Source: Melaminivora suipulveris
GTDB taxonomy: Bacteria; Pseudomonadota; Gammaproteobacteria; Burkholderiales; Burkholderiaceae_C
Reading direction: 5' to 3'
Length of the DNA stretch: 64,000 nt
Assembly (NCBI RefSeq): GCF_003008575.1
Contig: NZ_CP027667.1
Coordinates: 3,690,021-3,754,020, forward strand
The notes below the pieces were generated by a model. It did not search any database. It saw nothing but the letters and a program-made list of their open reading frames with translations, and had not been told where the DNA came from. The translations under genes and the position numbers were made by a program. Below, piece after piece: positions 25,374 through 35,016 of this stretch (its first letter is position 1; each line of letters opens with the position of its first letter).

Positions 25374-26062
25374 CATCCCGCCTCGTCCACGCCCTGCGCC
25401 TGGCCCTGTTGCCGCTCGCCCTGCTGCTGGCCGCCTGCGCGGCCAGGCCGCCGCAGCCGGACTGGCAGATCAACGCCCACGACGCCGCCGAGCGCGCCAC
25501 GCGCGCCTGGCTGGCGGGCGACAGCCGCGTCGCCGATCAGGAATGGAGGCGCGCCCGCGCCGAGGTGGCGCGCACCGGCAGCCCGGCGCTGCTGGCGCGG
25601 CTGGAGCTGATGCGCTGCGCCGCCCAGGTCGCGAGCCTGGAGCCGGGCGCCTGCCCGGCGTTCGAGGCGCTGCGCGGCGCCGCCGAGCCGGCCGAGCGCA
25701 GCTACGCCGACTACCTGGCCGGACGCACGGCGCAGGTCGACGTGGCTCTGTTGCCGCCTGCGCAGCGAGCGGCGTTGGCCAACCCGGCCGCCATCGGCGC
25801 GATCGAGGATCCCCTGGCCCGCCTGGTCGCCGCCGGCGCCGCGCTACAGGGCAATCGCGCCGCGCCCGAGACGCTGGTGGTCGCTACCGATACGGCCTCA
25901 AGCCAGGGCTGGAGCCGGCCGCTGCTGGCCTGGCTGCTGCTGCGCGCCGAGCGCGCGCGCGAGGTGGGCGATGAAGCGCTGGCCCAGGCCCTGCTGCGCC
26001 GCGCGGCGCTGGTGCAGTCGCGCGGCAAGCCTGCCCAGACCGCGCCGCGAGCGCCCGGCTGA
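25370..26062 (+). CDS. Lipoprotein of the Mla-like transport operon
   Basis: The 230-residue protein has a clean lipoprotein signal, LLPLALLLAACAARPP, with the modified Cys at about residue 22. The mature part is alpha-helical and Ala/Arg-rich, with a WRRARAEVARTG-type helical hairpin pattern that could be TPR- or SEL1-like. It is not the usual PqiC/ABC-auxiliary lipoprotein as far as I can tell. The ATG lies inside the MCE gene end (ATGA), so it belongs to the same operon. The function is unknown; an outer-membrane partner is possible. Confidence 0.75.
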   Translation: MTSRLVHALRLALLPLALLLAACAARPPQPDWQINAHDAAERATRAWLAGDSRVADQEWRRARAEVARTGSPALLARLELMRCAAQVASLEPGACPAFEALRGAAEPAERSYADYLAGRTAQVDVALLPPAQRAALANPAAIGAIEDPLARLVAAGAALQGNRAAPETLVVATDTASSQGWSRPLLAWLLLRAERAREVGDEALAQALLRRAALVQSRGKPAQTAPRAPG

Positions 26063-26074
26063 TCGGCTCGTCTT

Positions 26075-26674
<600 letters not shown>

Positions 26675-26709
26675 GGTTCTTCTCCCGGTGGACGGGCTGG
26701 GCGGCGGTG

Positions 26710-26735
26710 AAAAAAACCGCCGGGGCGGCGGTTTT
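26710..26735. terminator. Bidirectional rho-independent terminator
   Basis: ACCGCC and GGCGGT arms around a GGGG-type loop are flanked by an A-run on the left and a T-run on the right. On the minus strand it follows the 57-residue protein gene and precedes wrbA, so wrbA needs its own promoter. Confidence 0.8.
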
Positions 26736-26761
26736 CCTGGGTGAGCCGGTCCTGTCCCGGC

Positions 26762-26935
26762 TCAGTCGAGCAGTCCGGCAGGCAGCAGCTGTTCGATCTG
26801 CATGTGCACCTGCGAATCAGCCACCTGTGCCGTCTGGTGCGGCAGCAGGGCCAGAACGCCTGCGACCACGGCCAGCAGCACGGTGGCCACGAAGACGGCG
26901 AATGCGGGAGTGCTGGAGTGGTGGCGGCGTTTCAT
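26762..26935 (-). CDS. Small single-pass membrane protein, 57 residues
   Basis: The frame starts MKRRHHSSTPAFAV, continues with a hydrophobic helix (about 12-31, FAVFVATVLLAVVAGVLALL) and ends with a short polar tail QLLPAGLLD. The basic N-terminus and helix predict an inner-membrane protein with the C-terminus in the periplasm. A strong terminator follows its stop, which supports it being expressed. No family is recognised. Confidence 0.5.
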   Translation of the reverse strand: MKRRHHSSTPAFAVFVATVLLAVVAGVLALLPHQTAQVADSQVHMQIEQLLPAGLLD

Positions 26936-27048
26936 GGCGGTGACCTCTGGCGGTAATGCGAAACGTTGCGGGTTGACAGATGCGGAAAAGCTCGATAGCT
27001 CCAATTGGAGCGCAAACGCCAGGGGCTGCGGTGTCGGACAAGGGCTTG

Positions 27049-28566
27049 TCACGCCACGGGAGTCAGGGAACGCGCGAGCCTCAGCGCAGTCAGCGCGCGC
27101 TCGGGCGGCCACGCATCGGCTGCGGCGCCGTGCTGCCAGCACGCCGCAGCCGCGGCCGCGCGTGCGCCGTGGCCTGCTGCCAGGCACGCGCCGATCAGGC
27201 CGGCCAGCACGTCGCCGGTGCCTGCGGTCGCCAGCCGCGCATTGCCGGTGGGGTTGATGAGCGGCGCCTGCTCGGGCGCAGCGGTCACGCTGCCCGAGCC
27301 TTTGAGCACCACCGTGCAGCCCGCCCACTGCGCCAGCTCGCGTGCGGCGGCCAGGCGGTCGGCCTGCACTGCCTGCGTGCTGGCGCCCAGCAAGCGCGCC
27401 GCCTCCAGGGGATGCGGGGTGAGCACCGTGGCCTGGTGCCCGGTTGTCTGGCGGGCGCGCAACTGGTGCGCCAGGCCAGTCTCAGCGGCGATGGCGTTGA
27501 GCGCATCGGCATCCAGCACCAGGCGCGGCGCGCGCTCCAGGATGGAGCCGAGCGCCGGCGCGATGGCGGCGCCGCCGCCGCAACCGGCGACCACGGTCAG
27601 GCTCTCCAGCGCCAGCGCGTCCAGGCGCCGGGGCATGGCTTCGGGCAGAGCGGCCGCCAGGGCTGCTGCGCTGGCCCCATGCTCATCCAACAGGCTGACC
27701 AGCACGCGTCCGGCGCCGGCATGCACGGCGGCGCTGGCGGCCAGCAGCGCCGCCCCCGTCATGCCCATGCCGCGCGCGGCAAAGCCTTCGCCGCCCACGA
27801 TGGCGACGTCGCCAAAGCTGCCTTTGTGGCTTGCATGCAGGCGTGCCGACGGGGCCGGCGAGCCACGCAGCCAGGCGCACGGGGTGGCCGCTGGATCGAC
27901 GCCCAGAGCGTCAAACCAGACGCTGCCCGCCGCGTCGCGTCCGTGCGCCGTGAACAGGCCGGGCTTCAGGGTCAACAGCGCCAGCGTGTGCCGCGCTGCG
28001 GTGGGCGGCGCTTGCGGTGCCAGGCCGGGGGCGTATTGCCCGCTGTCGGCCAGCAGGCCCGAAGGCAGGTCCACGCACAGCACCGGCGCGCGGCTTGCCT
28101 GCACGGCGGCCAGGCACTGCGGCAGGCGCTCGTCGTGCGACCGGTTGCGTGCTGCGGCGCTCAGGCCCGCGCCGAGCAGGGCGTCCACGCACAGGTCCTG
28201 TGGGCTCAGCGTTGGCGGCGTGTCGGTGAAAGGCACACCGGCGCACATCGCCTTGTTCCAGGAAGCGCGCGCGTCGGCGGGCAGCCGCTGGGGGCCCGCC
28301 CCCAGGCAGGTGACCAGCACGCGGCGGCCTTGCGCGTGCAATACGGCAGCGGCCTCCAGCCCGTCGCCGCCGTTGTTGCCACCGCCGCAGGCGATCCACA
28401 CGGTGCGCGCATGCGGCGCCAGCGCCAGCGCCAGGCGCGCCGTGGCGGCGCCGGCGCGCTGCATCAGGGTGTGCGGCGGCAGCTGCGCCGCGGCCGCCGC
28501 CTCGACGTCTCGCGTGGCCTGGGCGCTGAACAGCGGGTACGTTGAATGGGCGGTGATGCGCTGCAT
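27049..28566 (-). CDS. nnr: Bifunctional NAD(P)H-hydrate epimerase / ADP-dependent dehydratase
   Basis: The roughly 505-residue protein repairs hydrated NADH and NADPH. The N-terminal YjeF epimerase domain (about 1-220) has GGGNNGGDGLEAA, CVDALLGAGL and VDLPSGLLADSG. The C-terminal ribokinase-like dehydratase domain contains KGSFGDVAIVGG, VLTPHPLEAARLLG, VLKGSGSV and NARLATAGTGDVLAG. The ATG at 28566 is preferred; another lies three codons upstream. It runs on the same strand as, and is 21-30 bases from, the dadA-like gene. Confidence 0.94.
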   Translation of the reverse strand: MQRITAHSTYPLFSAQATRDVEAAAAAQLPPHTLMQRAGAATARLALALAPHARTVWIACGGGNNGGDGLEAAAVLHAQGRRVLVTCLGAGPQRLPADARASWNKAMCAGVPFTDTPPTLSPQDLCVDALLGAGLSAAARNRSHDERLPQCLAAVQASRAPVLCVDLPSGLLADSGQYAPGLAPQAPPTAARHTLALLTLKPGLFTAHGRDAAGSVWFDALGVDPAATPCAWLRGSPAPSARLHASHKGSFGDVAIVGGEGFAARGMGMTGAALLAASAAVHAGAGRVLVSLLDEHGASAAALAAALPEAMPRRLDALALESLTVVAGCGGGAAIAPALGSILERAPRLVLDADALNAIAAETGLAHQLRARQTTGHQATVLTPHPLEAARLLGASTQAVQADRLAAARELAQWAGCTVVLKGSGSVTAAPEQAPLINPTGNARLATAGTGDVLAGLIGACLAAGHGARAAAAAACWQHGAAADAWPPERALTALRLARSLTPVA

Positions 28567-28595
28567 GGCGCCCATTGTCGGGCGCAGTCAGGCAC

Positions 28596-29852
28596 TCAGA
28601 AACGCGCTGGGTCGAAGGGCGCGAGGTCCACCTGCGGCGCACGGCCGGCAATCAGGTCGGCGATGGCGCGCGCACTGCCGCAGGCCTGGGCCCAGCCGCT
28701 GGCGCCATGCCCGGCGTTGAGCCACAGGCCGCGCGCAGGGCCGGCGCCGAGCAGCGGCGCGCCATCGGGCAGGCTGGGGCGCGCGCCGCGCCAGACCTGC
28801 ACCTGCGGCGACGAGGTCAGCACCCCGCCGGGAAACCACCCCGACAGTGCCAGATACAGCGTGCGCAGCGTGGCCTCGTCGTGCGCGCCGCGCGCATGGC
28901 CCAGCTCGGCGCCGCCGCAGACGCGCACACGCTGGCCCAGGCGCGCAATGGTGATGCGGTGGCGCGGATCGATCACGGCGCCCTGCGGCGCGTGCATCTC
29001 GTCGCGCACCGGCGCGGTGACGGTGTAGCCGTGCACGGCGGCCATGGGCACGCGCAGGCCCAGCGGGCGCAGCAGCGCGGCGCTGCCCAGTCCCGCGCAC
29101 AGCACCAGCGCGTCGGCGCGCAGCGGCTCGCCCTGGCCTGCCAGCACCACGCCCGGCTGGGCCGTGCCTTCTCGCGCCAACGCCAGCACGCGCGTCTGGA
29201 AGACGAAACGCGCGCCGAGCTCCTGCGCCGCCTGGCGCAGGATCTGCGCGAACAGCCGGCAGTTGGCGCTGGCGCCATCGAGCGCGTGCAGGGCGCCGGC
29301 CAGGGGGACGTCCACCGCCAGCCCAGGCTCGATCAGCCGCGCTGTGTCGGCGTCCACTTCGCGCAGCGGCGCGCCTGCGGTCTGCATGGCGTCGAGCCCG
29401 GCGCGCAGCAGTTGCGCATCGGCCTGGCTCCTGAGCAGCACCAGCGTGCCGCGGCTGGCTTCGACGTCCACGTCCAGCGCCCGTGCGATGGCCTGGGTGC
29501 GTTGCAGGCTGGCGTGGCCCAGCGCGGCCAGCGCCTGCCAGCGCGCGCCGGCTTGTGCCTGCCGGCCGGCGCGCAGCCAGCGCCACAGCCAGTACAGGCC
29601 CTCCAGGCCGGCGCCCCGTGCCAGTCGCAGACCCGCTCGCCGGCCCAGCAGCCGCCGCGCCAGGCGGCTGTCGGCGCTGGGGGCGGCCCAGGGGATCAGC
29701 GCGCTGGGCGCCAGCAGCCCGGCATTGGCGAAGCTGGCCTGCTCGGCTGCGGCGGCGTGCTGCTCCAGCACGGTGACCTCGTGGCCGTCGCCGGCCAGCT
29801 CATAGGCGGTGGCGGCGCCGACGATGCCGGCTCCGACGATCAAGATGCGCAT
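28596..29852 (-). CDS. dadA: D-amino-acid dehydrogenase / FAD-dependent oxidoreductase, DadA type
   Basis: The 418-residue protein starts with the FAD dinucleotide motif MRILIVGAGIVGAATA (GxGxxG at about 7-12) and has the DAO-fold segments FANAGLLAPS, YTVTAPV and LNAGHGASGWAQACGSA near the C-terminus. It probably oxidises D-alanine or other D-amino acids to the keto acid and passes electrons to the respiratory chain. The size and start match DadA of Betaproteobacteria. A related glycine- or sarcosine-type oxidase cannot be excluded. The start at 29852 follows a leader that contains repeat copy E. Confidence 0.85.
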   Translation of the reverse strand: MRILIVGAGIVGAATAYELAGDGHEVTVLEQHAAAAEQASFANAGLLAPSALIPWAAPSADSRLARRLLGRRAGLRLARGAGLEGLYWLWRWLRAGRQAQAGARWQALAALGHASLQRTQAIARALDVDVEASRGTLVLLRSQADAQLLRAGLDAMQTAGAPLREVDADTARLIEPGLAVDVPLAGALHALDGASANCRLFAQILRQAAQELGARFVFQTRVLALAREGTAQPGVVLAGQGEPLRADALVLCAGLGSAALLRPLGLRVPMAAVHGYTVTAPVRDEMHAPQGAVIDPRHRITIARLGQRVRVCGGAELGHARGAHDEATLRTLYLALSGWFPGGVLTSSPQVQVWRGARPSLPDGAPLLGAGPARGLWLNAGHGASGWAQACGSARAIADLIAGRAPQVDLAPFDPARF

Positions 29853-29863
29853 GAATTTGGAAC

Positions 29864-29915
29864 GAAAAACCGCTTCAGTCGGCGTCAATCAAGCGCCGAG
29901 TGCTATGAATAAAGG
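29864..29915 (+). repeat. Dispersed AT-rich element, copy E
   Basis: Intergenic, between the dadA-like start and the rpsB promoter: AAAAACCGCTTCAGTCGGCG, then TCAATCAAGCGCC, then TGCTATGAATAAAG. Confidence 0.85.
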
Positions 29916-29978
29916 AGGGAAAAGTGGGCAGCCAGGCGGCCGTCTGGCCGGGCTGCCAGGGTTTGCCGGGGGCGGCTA

Positions 29979-29987
29979 TGGTAGAAT
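29979..29987 (+). promoter_or_regulatory. Probable extended -10 promoter of rpsB
   Basis: TGGTAGAAT matches the extended -10 pattern TGn-TATAAT with one mismatch and lies about 130 bases before the rpsB ATG. No good -35 is seen at 17 bases. Just upstream (29927-29957) a nested perfect hairpin, GGCAGCC/GGCTGCC around CGGCC/GGCCG, may insulate the operon. The long leader could bind S2 for autoregulation. Confidence 0.5.
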
Positions 29988-30118
29988 CCCTGGGTTTTGC
30001 CAAATGCAGGCAAGACAAATAGCGAACCCGGCCCATTCGAGGTGTCGCGCCACATTTCTGAATATGTGCGGTGCGATGTTCGGGCTGGATTTTAGACCCA
30101 ACCTTCGGAGTAACTTTC

Positions 30119-30871
30119 ATGTCCGTGACCATGCGCGAAATGCTGGAAGCCGGTGTCCACTTCGGCCACCAGACCCGCTTCTGGAACCCCAAGATGGCCC
30201 CCTTCATCTTCGGCCATCGCAACAAGATCCACATCATCAACCTGGAAAAATCGCTGCCGATGTTCCAGGAGGCGCAGAAGTTCGCCAAGCAACTGGCCGC
30301 CAACCGCGGCACCATCCTGATGGTCGGCACCAAGCGCCAGGCGCGCGAGATGGTGGCCGAGCAGGCGCAGCGCGCCGGCATGCCCTACGTCGACCAGCGC
30401 TGGCTGGGCGGCATGCTGACCAACTTCAAGACCGTCAAGACCTCCATCAAGCGCCTCAAAGACATGAAGGCCCAGCAGGAAGCCGGCCTGGAGTCCATGA
30501 GCAAGAAAGAACAGCTGATGTTCACCCGCGAGCTGGACAAGCTCGAAAAGGACATCGGCGGCATCCAGGACATGAACGCCCTGCCGGACGCCATCTTCGT
30601 GATCGACGTGGGCTTTCACAAGATCGCCGTGGCCGAGGCCAAGAAGCTGGGCATCCCGCTGATCGGCGTGGTGGACTCCAACCACTCGCCCGAGGGCATC
30701 GACTACGTCATACCCGGCAACGACGACTCGGCCAAGGCCGTGGCGCTGTATGCCCGCGGCATCGCCGACGCCATCGTTGACGGCCGCGAGAACGCCGTGA
30801 ACGAAGTGCTCACCGCCGCGGCGCCCGAGGGCGACGACGAGTTCGTGGAAGTCCAGGAATCCGCTGCCTGA
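30119..30871 (+). CDS. rpsB: 30S ribosomal protein S2
   Basis: The 250-residue protein is the ribosomal protein bS2/uS2, with [19 protein letters not shown] at the start and the conserved segments [21 protein letters not shown] and [26 protein letters not shown]. The ATG follows GGAG at 30107-30110. It heads the rpsB-tsf-pyrH-frr block, with a terminator-like hairpin between rpsB and tsf that would reduce downstream transcription. Confidence 0.98.
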   Translation: MSVTMREMLEAGVHFGHQTRFWNPKMAPFIFGHRNKIHIINLEKSLPMFQEAQKFAKQLAANRGTILMVGTKRQAREMVAEQAQRAGMPYVDQRWLGGMLTNFKTVKTSIKRLKDMKAQQEAGLESMSKKEQLMFTRELDKLEKDIGGIQDMNALPDAIFVIDVGFHKIAVAEAKKLGIPLIGVVDSNHSPEGIDYVIPGNDDSAKAVALYARGIADAIVDGRENAVNEVLTAAAPEGDDEFVEVQESAA

Positions 30872-30910
30872 CCTTGTATTGAAGGCCGCGCGCCGCGTCG
30901 CAGAAAAAGC

Positions 30911-30938
30911 GGGGCTTCTGGTGAGCCCCCTTTTTTTT
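30911..30938 (+). terminator. Intrinsic terminator/attenuator between rpsB and tsf
   Basis: GGGGCT and AGCCCC arms with a seven-base loop are followed by eight T. It sits about 40 bases after rpsB and 48 before tsf, so it should partly separate expression of the two genes. Confidence 0.85.
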
Positions 30939-30985
30939 AGCTTTGCACCTTTGCAACGAATCACACAGACACAGGAGAAATAACG

Positions 30986-31909
30986 ATGGCTGCTATTACC
31001 GCAAGCATGGTCGCCGAACTGCGCGCCAAGACCGACGCCCCCATGATGGAGTGCAAGAAGGCCCTGACCGAGGCCGAAGGCGACATGGCCAAGGCCGAGG
31101 AGCTGCTGCGCGTCAAGCTGGGCACCAAGGCCGGCAAGGCCGCCTCGCGCGTGACGGCCGAGGGCGTCATCGCCGCCAGCATCGAAGGCCAGCGCGGCGC
31201 CATGATCGAAGTCAACAGCGAGACCGACTTCGTCTCCAAGAACGACAGCTTCATCGCCATGGCCAATGCCGCCGCCAAGCTGGTGGCCGAGCACAAGCCG
31301 GCGGACGTCGACGCGCTGGGCCAGCTGGCTTACGAGCAGGACGGCTTCGGCCCCACGCTGGAAGACGTGCGCAAGGGCCTGATCGGCAAGATCGGCGAGA
31401 ACATGTCCTTCCGCCGCTTCAAGCACTTCGAGGGCACGCAGCTGGCGCACTACCTGCACGGCACGCGCATCGGGGTAGTGGTGCAGTACGAAGGTGACGC
31501 CACCGCAGCCAAGGACGTCGCCATGCACGTGGCCGCCATGAAGCCGGTGTCCGTGACCAGCGCCGACGTGCCCGCCGAGCTGATCGCCAAGGAGCGCGCC
31601 GTGGCCGAAGGCAAGGCCGACGAAGCCAACAAGGAACTGATCGCCGCCGGCAAGCCCGCCCAGAGCGCCGAGATCACTGCCAAGCGCATCGACGGCGCGG
31701 TGCAGAAGTACCTCAAGGAGGTGTCGCTTTCCGACCAGGTCTTCGTGAAGGCCGCCGACGGCAAGCAGACCGTGGGCCAGATGCTCAAGGACAAGGCTAC
31801 CCGCGTGCTGGGCTTCACCTTGTACGTGGTGGGCGAGGGCATCGAGAAGAAGACCGACGATTTCGCCGCCGAAGTGGCCGCGCAGGTCGCTGCCGCCAAG
31901 GCCGGCTGA
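30986..31909 (+). CDS. tsf: Elongation factor Ts
   Basis: The 307-residue protein is the guanine nucleotide exchange factor for EF-Tu. The N-terminal region carries the EF-Tu-binding motif [33 protein letters not shown] and [13 protein letters not shown] follow as in all EF-Ts. The C-terminal coiled-coil and dimerisation parts complete the normal length. ACAGGAGAAATAACG precedes the ATG. Next gene: pyrH, 54 bases on. Confidence 0.98.
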   Translation: MAAITASMVAELRAKTDAPMMECKKALTEAEGDMAKAEELLRVKLGTKAGKAASRVTAEGVIAASIEGQRGAMIEVNSETDFVSKNDSFIAMANAAAKLVAEHKPADVDALGQLAYEQDGFGPTLEDVRKGLIGKIGENMSFRRFKHFEGTQLAHYLHGTRIGVVVQYEGDATAAKDVAMHVAAMKPVSVTSADVPAELIAKERAVAEGKADEANKELIAAGKPAQSAEITAKRIDGAVQKYLKEVSLSDQVFVKAADGKQTVGQMLKDKATRVLGFTLYVVGEGIEKKTDDFAAEVAAQVAAAKAG

Positions 31910-31963
31910 TTGCCTGCCGCCGCATTCGTCCACCCCCTCATCACGCCTTACGGAGAACTGCCC

Positions 31964-32689
31964 ATGACCACCGCCGCCCAGCCAGCCCACACGCGCATCC
32001 TGCTCAAGCTGTCTGGCGAGGCGCTCATGGGCGATGACGCCTTCGGCATCAACCGCTCGACCATCGAGCGCATGGTGTCCGAGATTGCCGAGGTGGTCGG
32101 GTTGGGCGTGCAGGTGGCGGTGGTCATCGGCGGCGGCAACATCTTTCGCGGCGTGGCCGGCGGCGCTGAGGGCATGGACCGGGCCACGGCCGACTACATG
32201 GGCATGCTGGCCACGGTGATGAACTCGCTGGCGCTGGCCGACGCCATGAACCGCCAGGGCCTGACGGCGCGCGTGATGTCGGCCATCGACATCCAGCAGG
32301 TGGTCGAGCCCTACGTGCGCCCCAAGGCCTTGCAGTACCTGGAAGAGGGCAAGGTCATCGTCTTTGCCGCGGGTACCGGCAATCCGTTTTTCACTACCGA
32401 CACCGCCGCCGCGCTGCGCGGCGCGGAGATCGGCGCGCAGGTCGTGCTCAAGGCCACCAAGGTTGACGGCGTCTATACGGCCGACCCCATGAAGGACCCG
32501 ACCGCCACGCGCTACGCCCAGCTCAGCTTCGACGAGGCCATGGTGCGCAACCTGGGCATCATGGACGCCACGGCCTTTGCGCTGTGCCGCGACCAGAAGC
32601 TGCCCATCCGGGTGTTTTCCATCGCCCGCCCCGGCGCGCTCAAGCGCGTGGTCATGGGCGAGGACGAGGGGACCTTGGTGTACGCTTGA
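31964..32689 (+). CDS. pyrH: Uridylate kinase
   Basis: The 241-residue amino-acid-kinase-fold enzyme phosphorylates UMP to UDP. The conserved segments are [41 protein letters not shown] and [19 protein letters not shown]. The ATG at 31964 follows GGAG. It has the usual bacterial place between tsf and frr. Confidence 0.98.
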   Translation: MTTAAQPAHTRILLKLSGEALMGDDAFGINRSTIERMVSEIAEVVGLGVQVAVVIGGGNIFRGVAGGAEGMDRATADYMGMLATVMNSLALADAMNRQGLTARVMSAIDIQQVVEPYVRPKALQYLEEGKVIVFAAGTGNPFFTTDTAAALRGAEIGAQVVLKATKVDGVYTADPMKDPTATRYAQLSFDEAMVRNLGIMDATAFALCRDQKLPIRVFSIARPGALKRVVMGEDEGTLVYA

Positions 32690-32756
32690 GCGCTTTGCGC
32701 GAGCGCCTGTTTCCCGTAAAGCGGCCAGCGCCGCGAGCTGTGTTGAAGGAGTCACC

Positions 32757-33317
32757 ATGACCATCGCCGACATCAAGAAAAACACCGAAGGCAAGATGGA
32801 GCAGTCCATCGCCGCGCTGAAGAACAACCTGTCCAAAATCCGCACCGGCCGGGCGAACCCGCAGCTGCTGGACACCATCCACGTCGAGTACTACGGCTCC
32901 ATGGTGCCGCTGTCGCAGGTGGCCAACGTGTCGCTGCTGGACGCGCGCACCATCAGCGTGCAGCCATGGGAAAAGAACATGTCGGCGAAGATCGAGAAGG
33001 CCATCCGCGAGAGCGACCTGGGTCTGAACCCGGCGTCGCTCGGCGAGCTGATCCGCGTGCCCATGCCGCCCATGAGCGAGGAGCGCCGCAAGGAGATGAC
33101 CAAGCTGGCGCGCAGCGAAGGCGAGGGCGCCAAGGTGGCGATCCGCAACCTGCGCCGCGACGCCAACGAGGGCGTCAAGAAGCTGGTCAAGGACAAGCTC
33201 GCCTCCGAGGACGATCAGAAGCGCTCCGAAGCCGACATCCAGAAAACGACCGACAGGCACATCGTCGAGATCGACGCCCTGGTGGCGTCCAAGGAACAGG
33301 ACATCATGGCGATCTGA
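32757..33317 (+). CDS. frr: Ribosome recycling factor
   Basis: The 186-residue protein splits post-termination ribosomes together with EF-G. It has the typical [33 protein letters not shown] and [15 protein letters not shown] segments and the exact family length. The ATG follows GAAGGAG. uppS follows after 43 bases. Confidence 0.98.
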   Translation: MTIADIKKNTEGKMEQSIAALKNNLSKIRTGRANPQLLDTIHVEYYGSMVPLSQVANVSLLDARTISVQPWEKNMSAKIEKAIRESDLGLNPASLGELIRVPMPPMSEERRKEMTKLARSEGEGAKVAIRNLRRDANEGVKKLVKDKLASEDDQKRSEADIQKTTDRHIVEIDALVASKEQDIMAI

Positions 33318-33360
33318 CGCGCCGCCGTCTCCCTTTTCCTGCCCTGTTCCCTCGTTGCAC

Positions 33361-34101
33361 ATGCCTTCGGCGCCGCCCTCCGTCCCGCTGCACATCGCCA
33401 TCGTCATGGATGGCAACGGCCGCTGGGCGCGCCAGCGCTTTCTGCCGCGCCTGGCCGGGCATGCGCAGGGCGTGGAGTCGCTGCGCCGCTGCGTGCGCGC
33501 CTGCGTCGCACGCGGCGTGCAGGTGTTGACGGTGTTCGCGTTCTCGTCGGAGAACTGGAGCCGCCCGCAGGAAGAGGTTTCGGGCCTGATGGGCCTGCTG
33601 GCCAAGGCGCTGGCGCGCGAAGTGCCCGAGCTCAGCCGCGATGGCGTCTGCGTGCGCTTTGTCGGCGAAAAATCCAGCCTGTCGGACGGCATGCGCAAAG
33701 GCCTGGAGCAGGCCGAGCGGCTCACCGTCGGCAACACCCGGCTGGTGCTCAACGTGTGCTTCAACTACGGCGGCCGCTGGGACATCACCCAGGCCGCGGC
33801 GCAACTGGCCGCGCGCGGCGAGGTGATCACCGAGGCCAGCCTGCACGCTGCCATGGGCCTGGCGCACGTGCCCGACCCGGATCTGGTCATCCGCACCGGC
33901 GGCGAGATGCGCATCAGCAATTTCCTGCTGTGGCAGGCGGCCTACAGCGAATTTTTCTTCAGCGAGCGCTTCTGGCCCGACTTCGACGAAGCCGCGCTGG
34001 ACGAGGCGATCGCCTGCTACGGCGCGCGCGAGCGGCGCTTCGGGCGCACCTCCGAGCAGGTGCGACAGGCCGGCGCCCAGCCCGAAGCCTTGCGCGCCTG
34101 A
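33361..34101 (+). CDS. uppS: Isoprenyl transferase (undecaprenyl diphosphate synthase)
   Basis: The 246-residue cis-prenyltransferase makes the C55 lipid carrier for peptidoglycan and LPS. The catalytic Asp17 lies in IVMDGNGRWARQR; FAFSSENWSRP, FNYGGRWD and DLVIRTGGEMRISNFLLWQ are the further conserved regions. The ATG at 33361 is used; a TTG two codons upstream is in frame but not needed. No strong Shine-Dalgarno is visible. It is followed by cdsA and dxr, so lipid-carrier and isoprenoid supply genes are grouped. Confidence 0.97.
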   Translation: MPSAPPSVPLHIAIVMDGNGRWARQRFLPRLAGHAQGVESLRRCVRACVARGVQVLTVFAFSSENWSRPQEEVSGLMGLLAKALAREVPELSRDGVCVRFVGEKSSLSDGMRKGLEQAERLTVGNTRLVLNVCFNYGGRWDITQAAAQLAARGEVITEASLHAAMGLAHVPDPDLVIRTGGEMRISNFLLWQAAYSEFFFSERFWPDFDEAALDEAIACYGARERRFGRTSEQVRQAGAQPEALRA

Positions 34102-34152
34102 CTTCTCGTTCGATCCACTGCCGGCCAAGCCGGCGAATGAAGGGGCCTACGG

Positions 34153-35016
34153 GTGCTCAAGCAACGTGTCATCACCGCCCTGATCCTGCTGGCCATCGTC
34201 ATCGCGGCGCTGGTGTATCCGTCGCCGGTGCCCTTCATCGCGCTGGCGCTGGTCATGATGACCGCCGCCGCCTGGGAGTGGGGCCGCCTGAACGGCCTGA
34301 GTGATGGCGTGAGCGTCGGCGTGGGCGCCGCCTGCCTGGCGCTGTGTGGCGCCAGCTGGGCCGCCGGCTGGCTGGCGCTGCCGCTGACCGGCCTGTGGAT
34401 GGCTGCGGGCCTGGCCTGGGTGCTGGGCGGCGCGGCGTTGCTGCGCGCTGGCGTGGCGGGTTGGCCCGCCGTGCCGCGCGGTCTGCGGCTGGCAGGCGGC
34501 GTGCTGGCGCTGTGGCTGGCCTGGCTGGCCGTGGCGCAGGCGCGGCTGGTCGGCATCAACTTCTTGCTGTCGGCCATGGCGCTGGTCTGGGCGGCGGACA
34601 CTTTTGCTTATTTCTCCGGCCGGGCTTTCGGCCTGCGCTTTTCCAAGGGCAAGCTGGCGCCATCGATCAGTCCCGGTAAGAGCTGGGAGGGCGTCTGGGG
34701 CGGCATGGTCGGCGTGCTGGTGCTGGCCCTGGGGTGGATCGCGCTGGACCGGTGGCGCGGCGCCGATGTGCCCAGCCTTTATTCGACGCTGGCCGCAGCC
34801 GGCTGGTGGCTTTTGCTGCTGGCCTGCATTTTCTTGGCAGCGATGAGCGTCGTCGGGGATCTGGTCGAATCGCTGGTCAAGCGCAGCGCCGGCGCCAAGG
34901 ATTCCAGCCAGCTGCTGCCCGGCCACGGCGGCGTGCTCGACCGCATCGATGCGCTGCTGCCCACACTGCCGCTGGCCATGATGCTTGCCCGGCTGGTTTC
35001 CACGACTTCTGCATGA
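34153..35016 (+). CDS. cdsA: Phosphatidate cytidylyltransferase
   Basis: The 287-residue membrane enzyme makes CDP-diacylglycerol for phospholipid synthesis. It starts with GTG (34153) after AAGGGG and has about seven to eight hydrophobic helices. The CdsA signature at the C-terminus is complete: SVVGDLVESLVKRSAGAKD followed by LPGHGGVLDRIDALL. Its stop overlaps the dxr start by four bases (ATGA). Confidence 0.97.
   Translation: MLKQRVITALILLAIVIAALVYPSPVPFIALALVMMTAAAWEWGRLNGLSDGVSVGVGAACLALCGASWAAGWLALPLTGLWMAAGLAWVLGGAALLRAGVAGWPAVPRGLRLAGGVLALWLAWLAVAQARLVGINFLLSAMALVWAADTFAYFSGRAFGLRFSKGKLAPSISPGKSWEGVWGGMVGVLVLALGWIALDRWRGADVPSLYSTLAAAGWWLLLLACIFLAAMSVVGDLVESLVKRSAGAKDSSQLLPGHGGVLDRIDALLPTLPLAMMLARLVSTTSA

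Noticed and set aside
26988..27040. Possible thirteenth copy of the dispersed element (GATAGCT ... GGAGCGCAAACGCC)
   Set aside because: Only short pieces match and the order and spacing are poor. It may be a decayed copy but is not counted.
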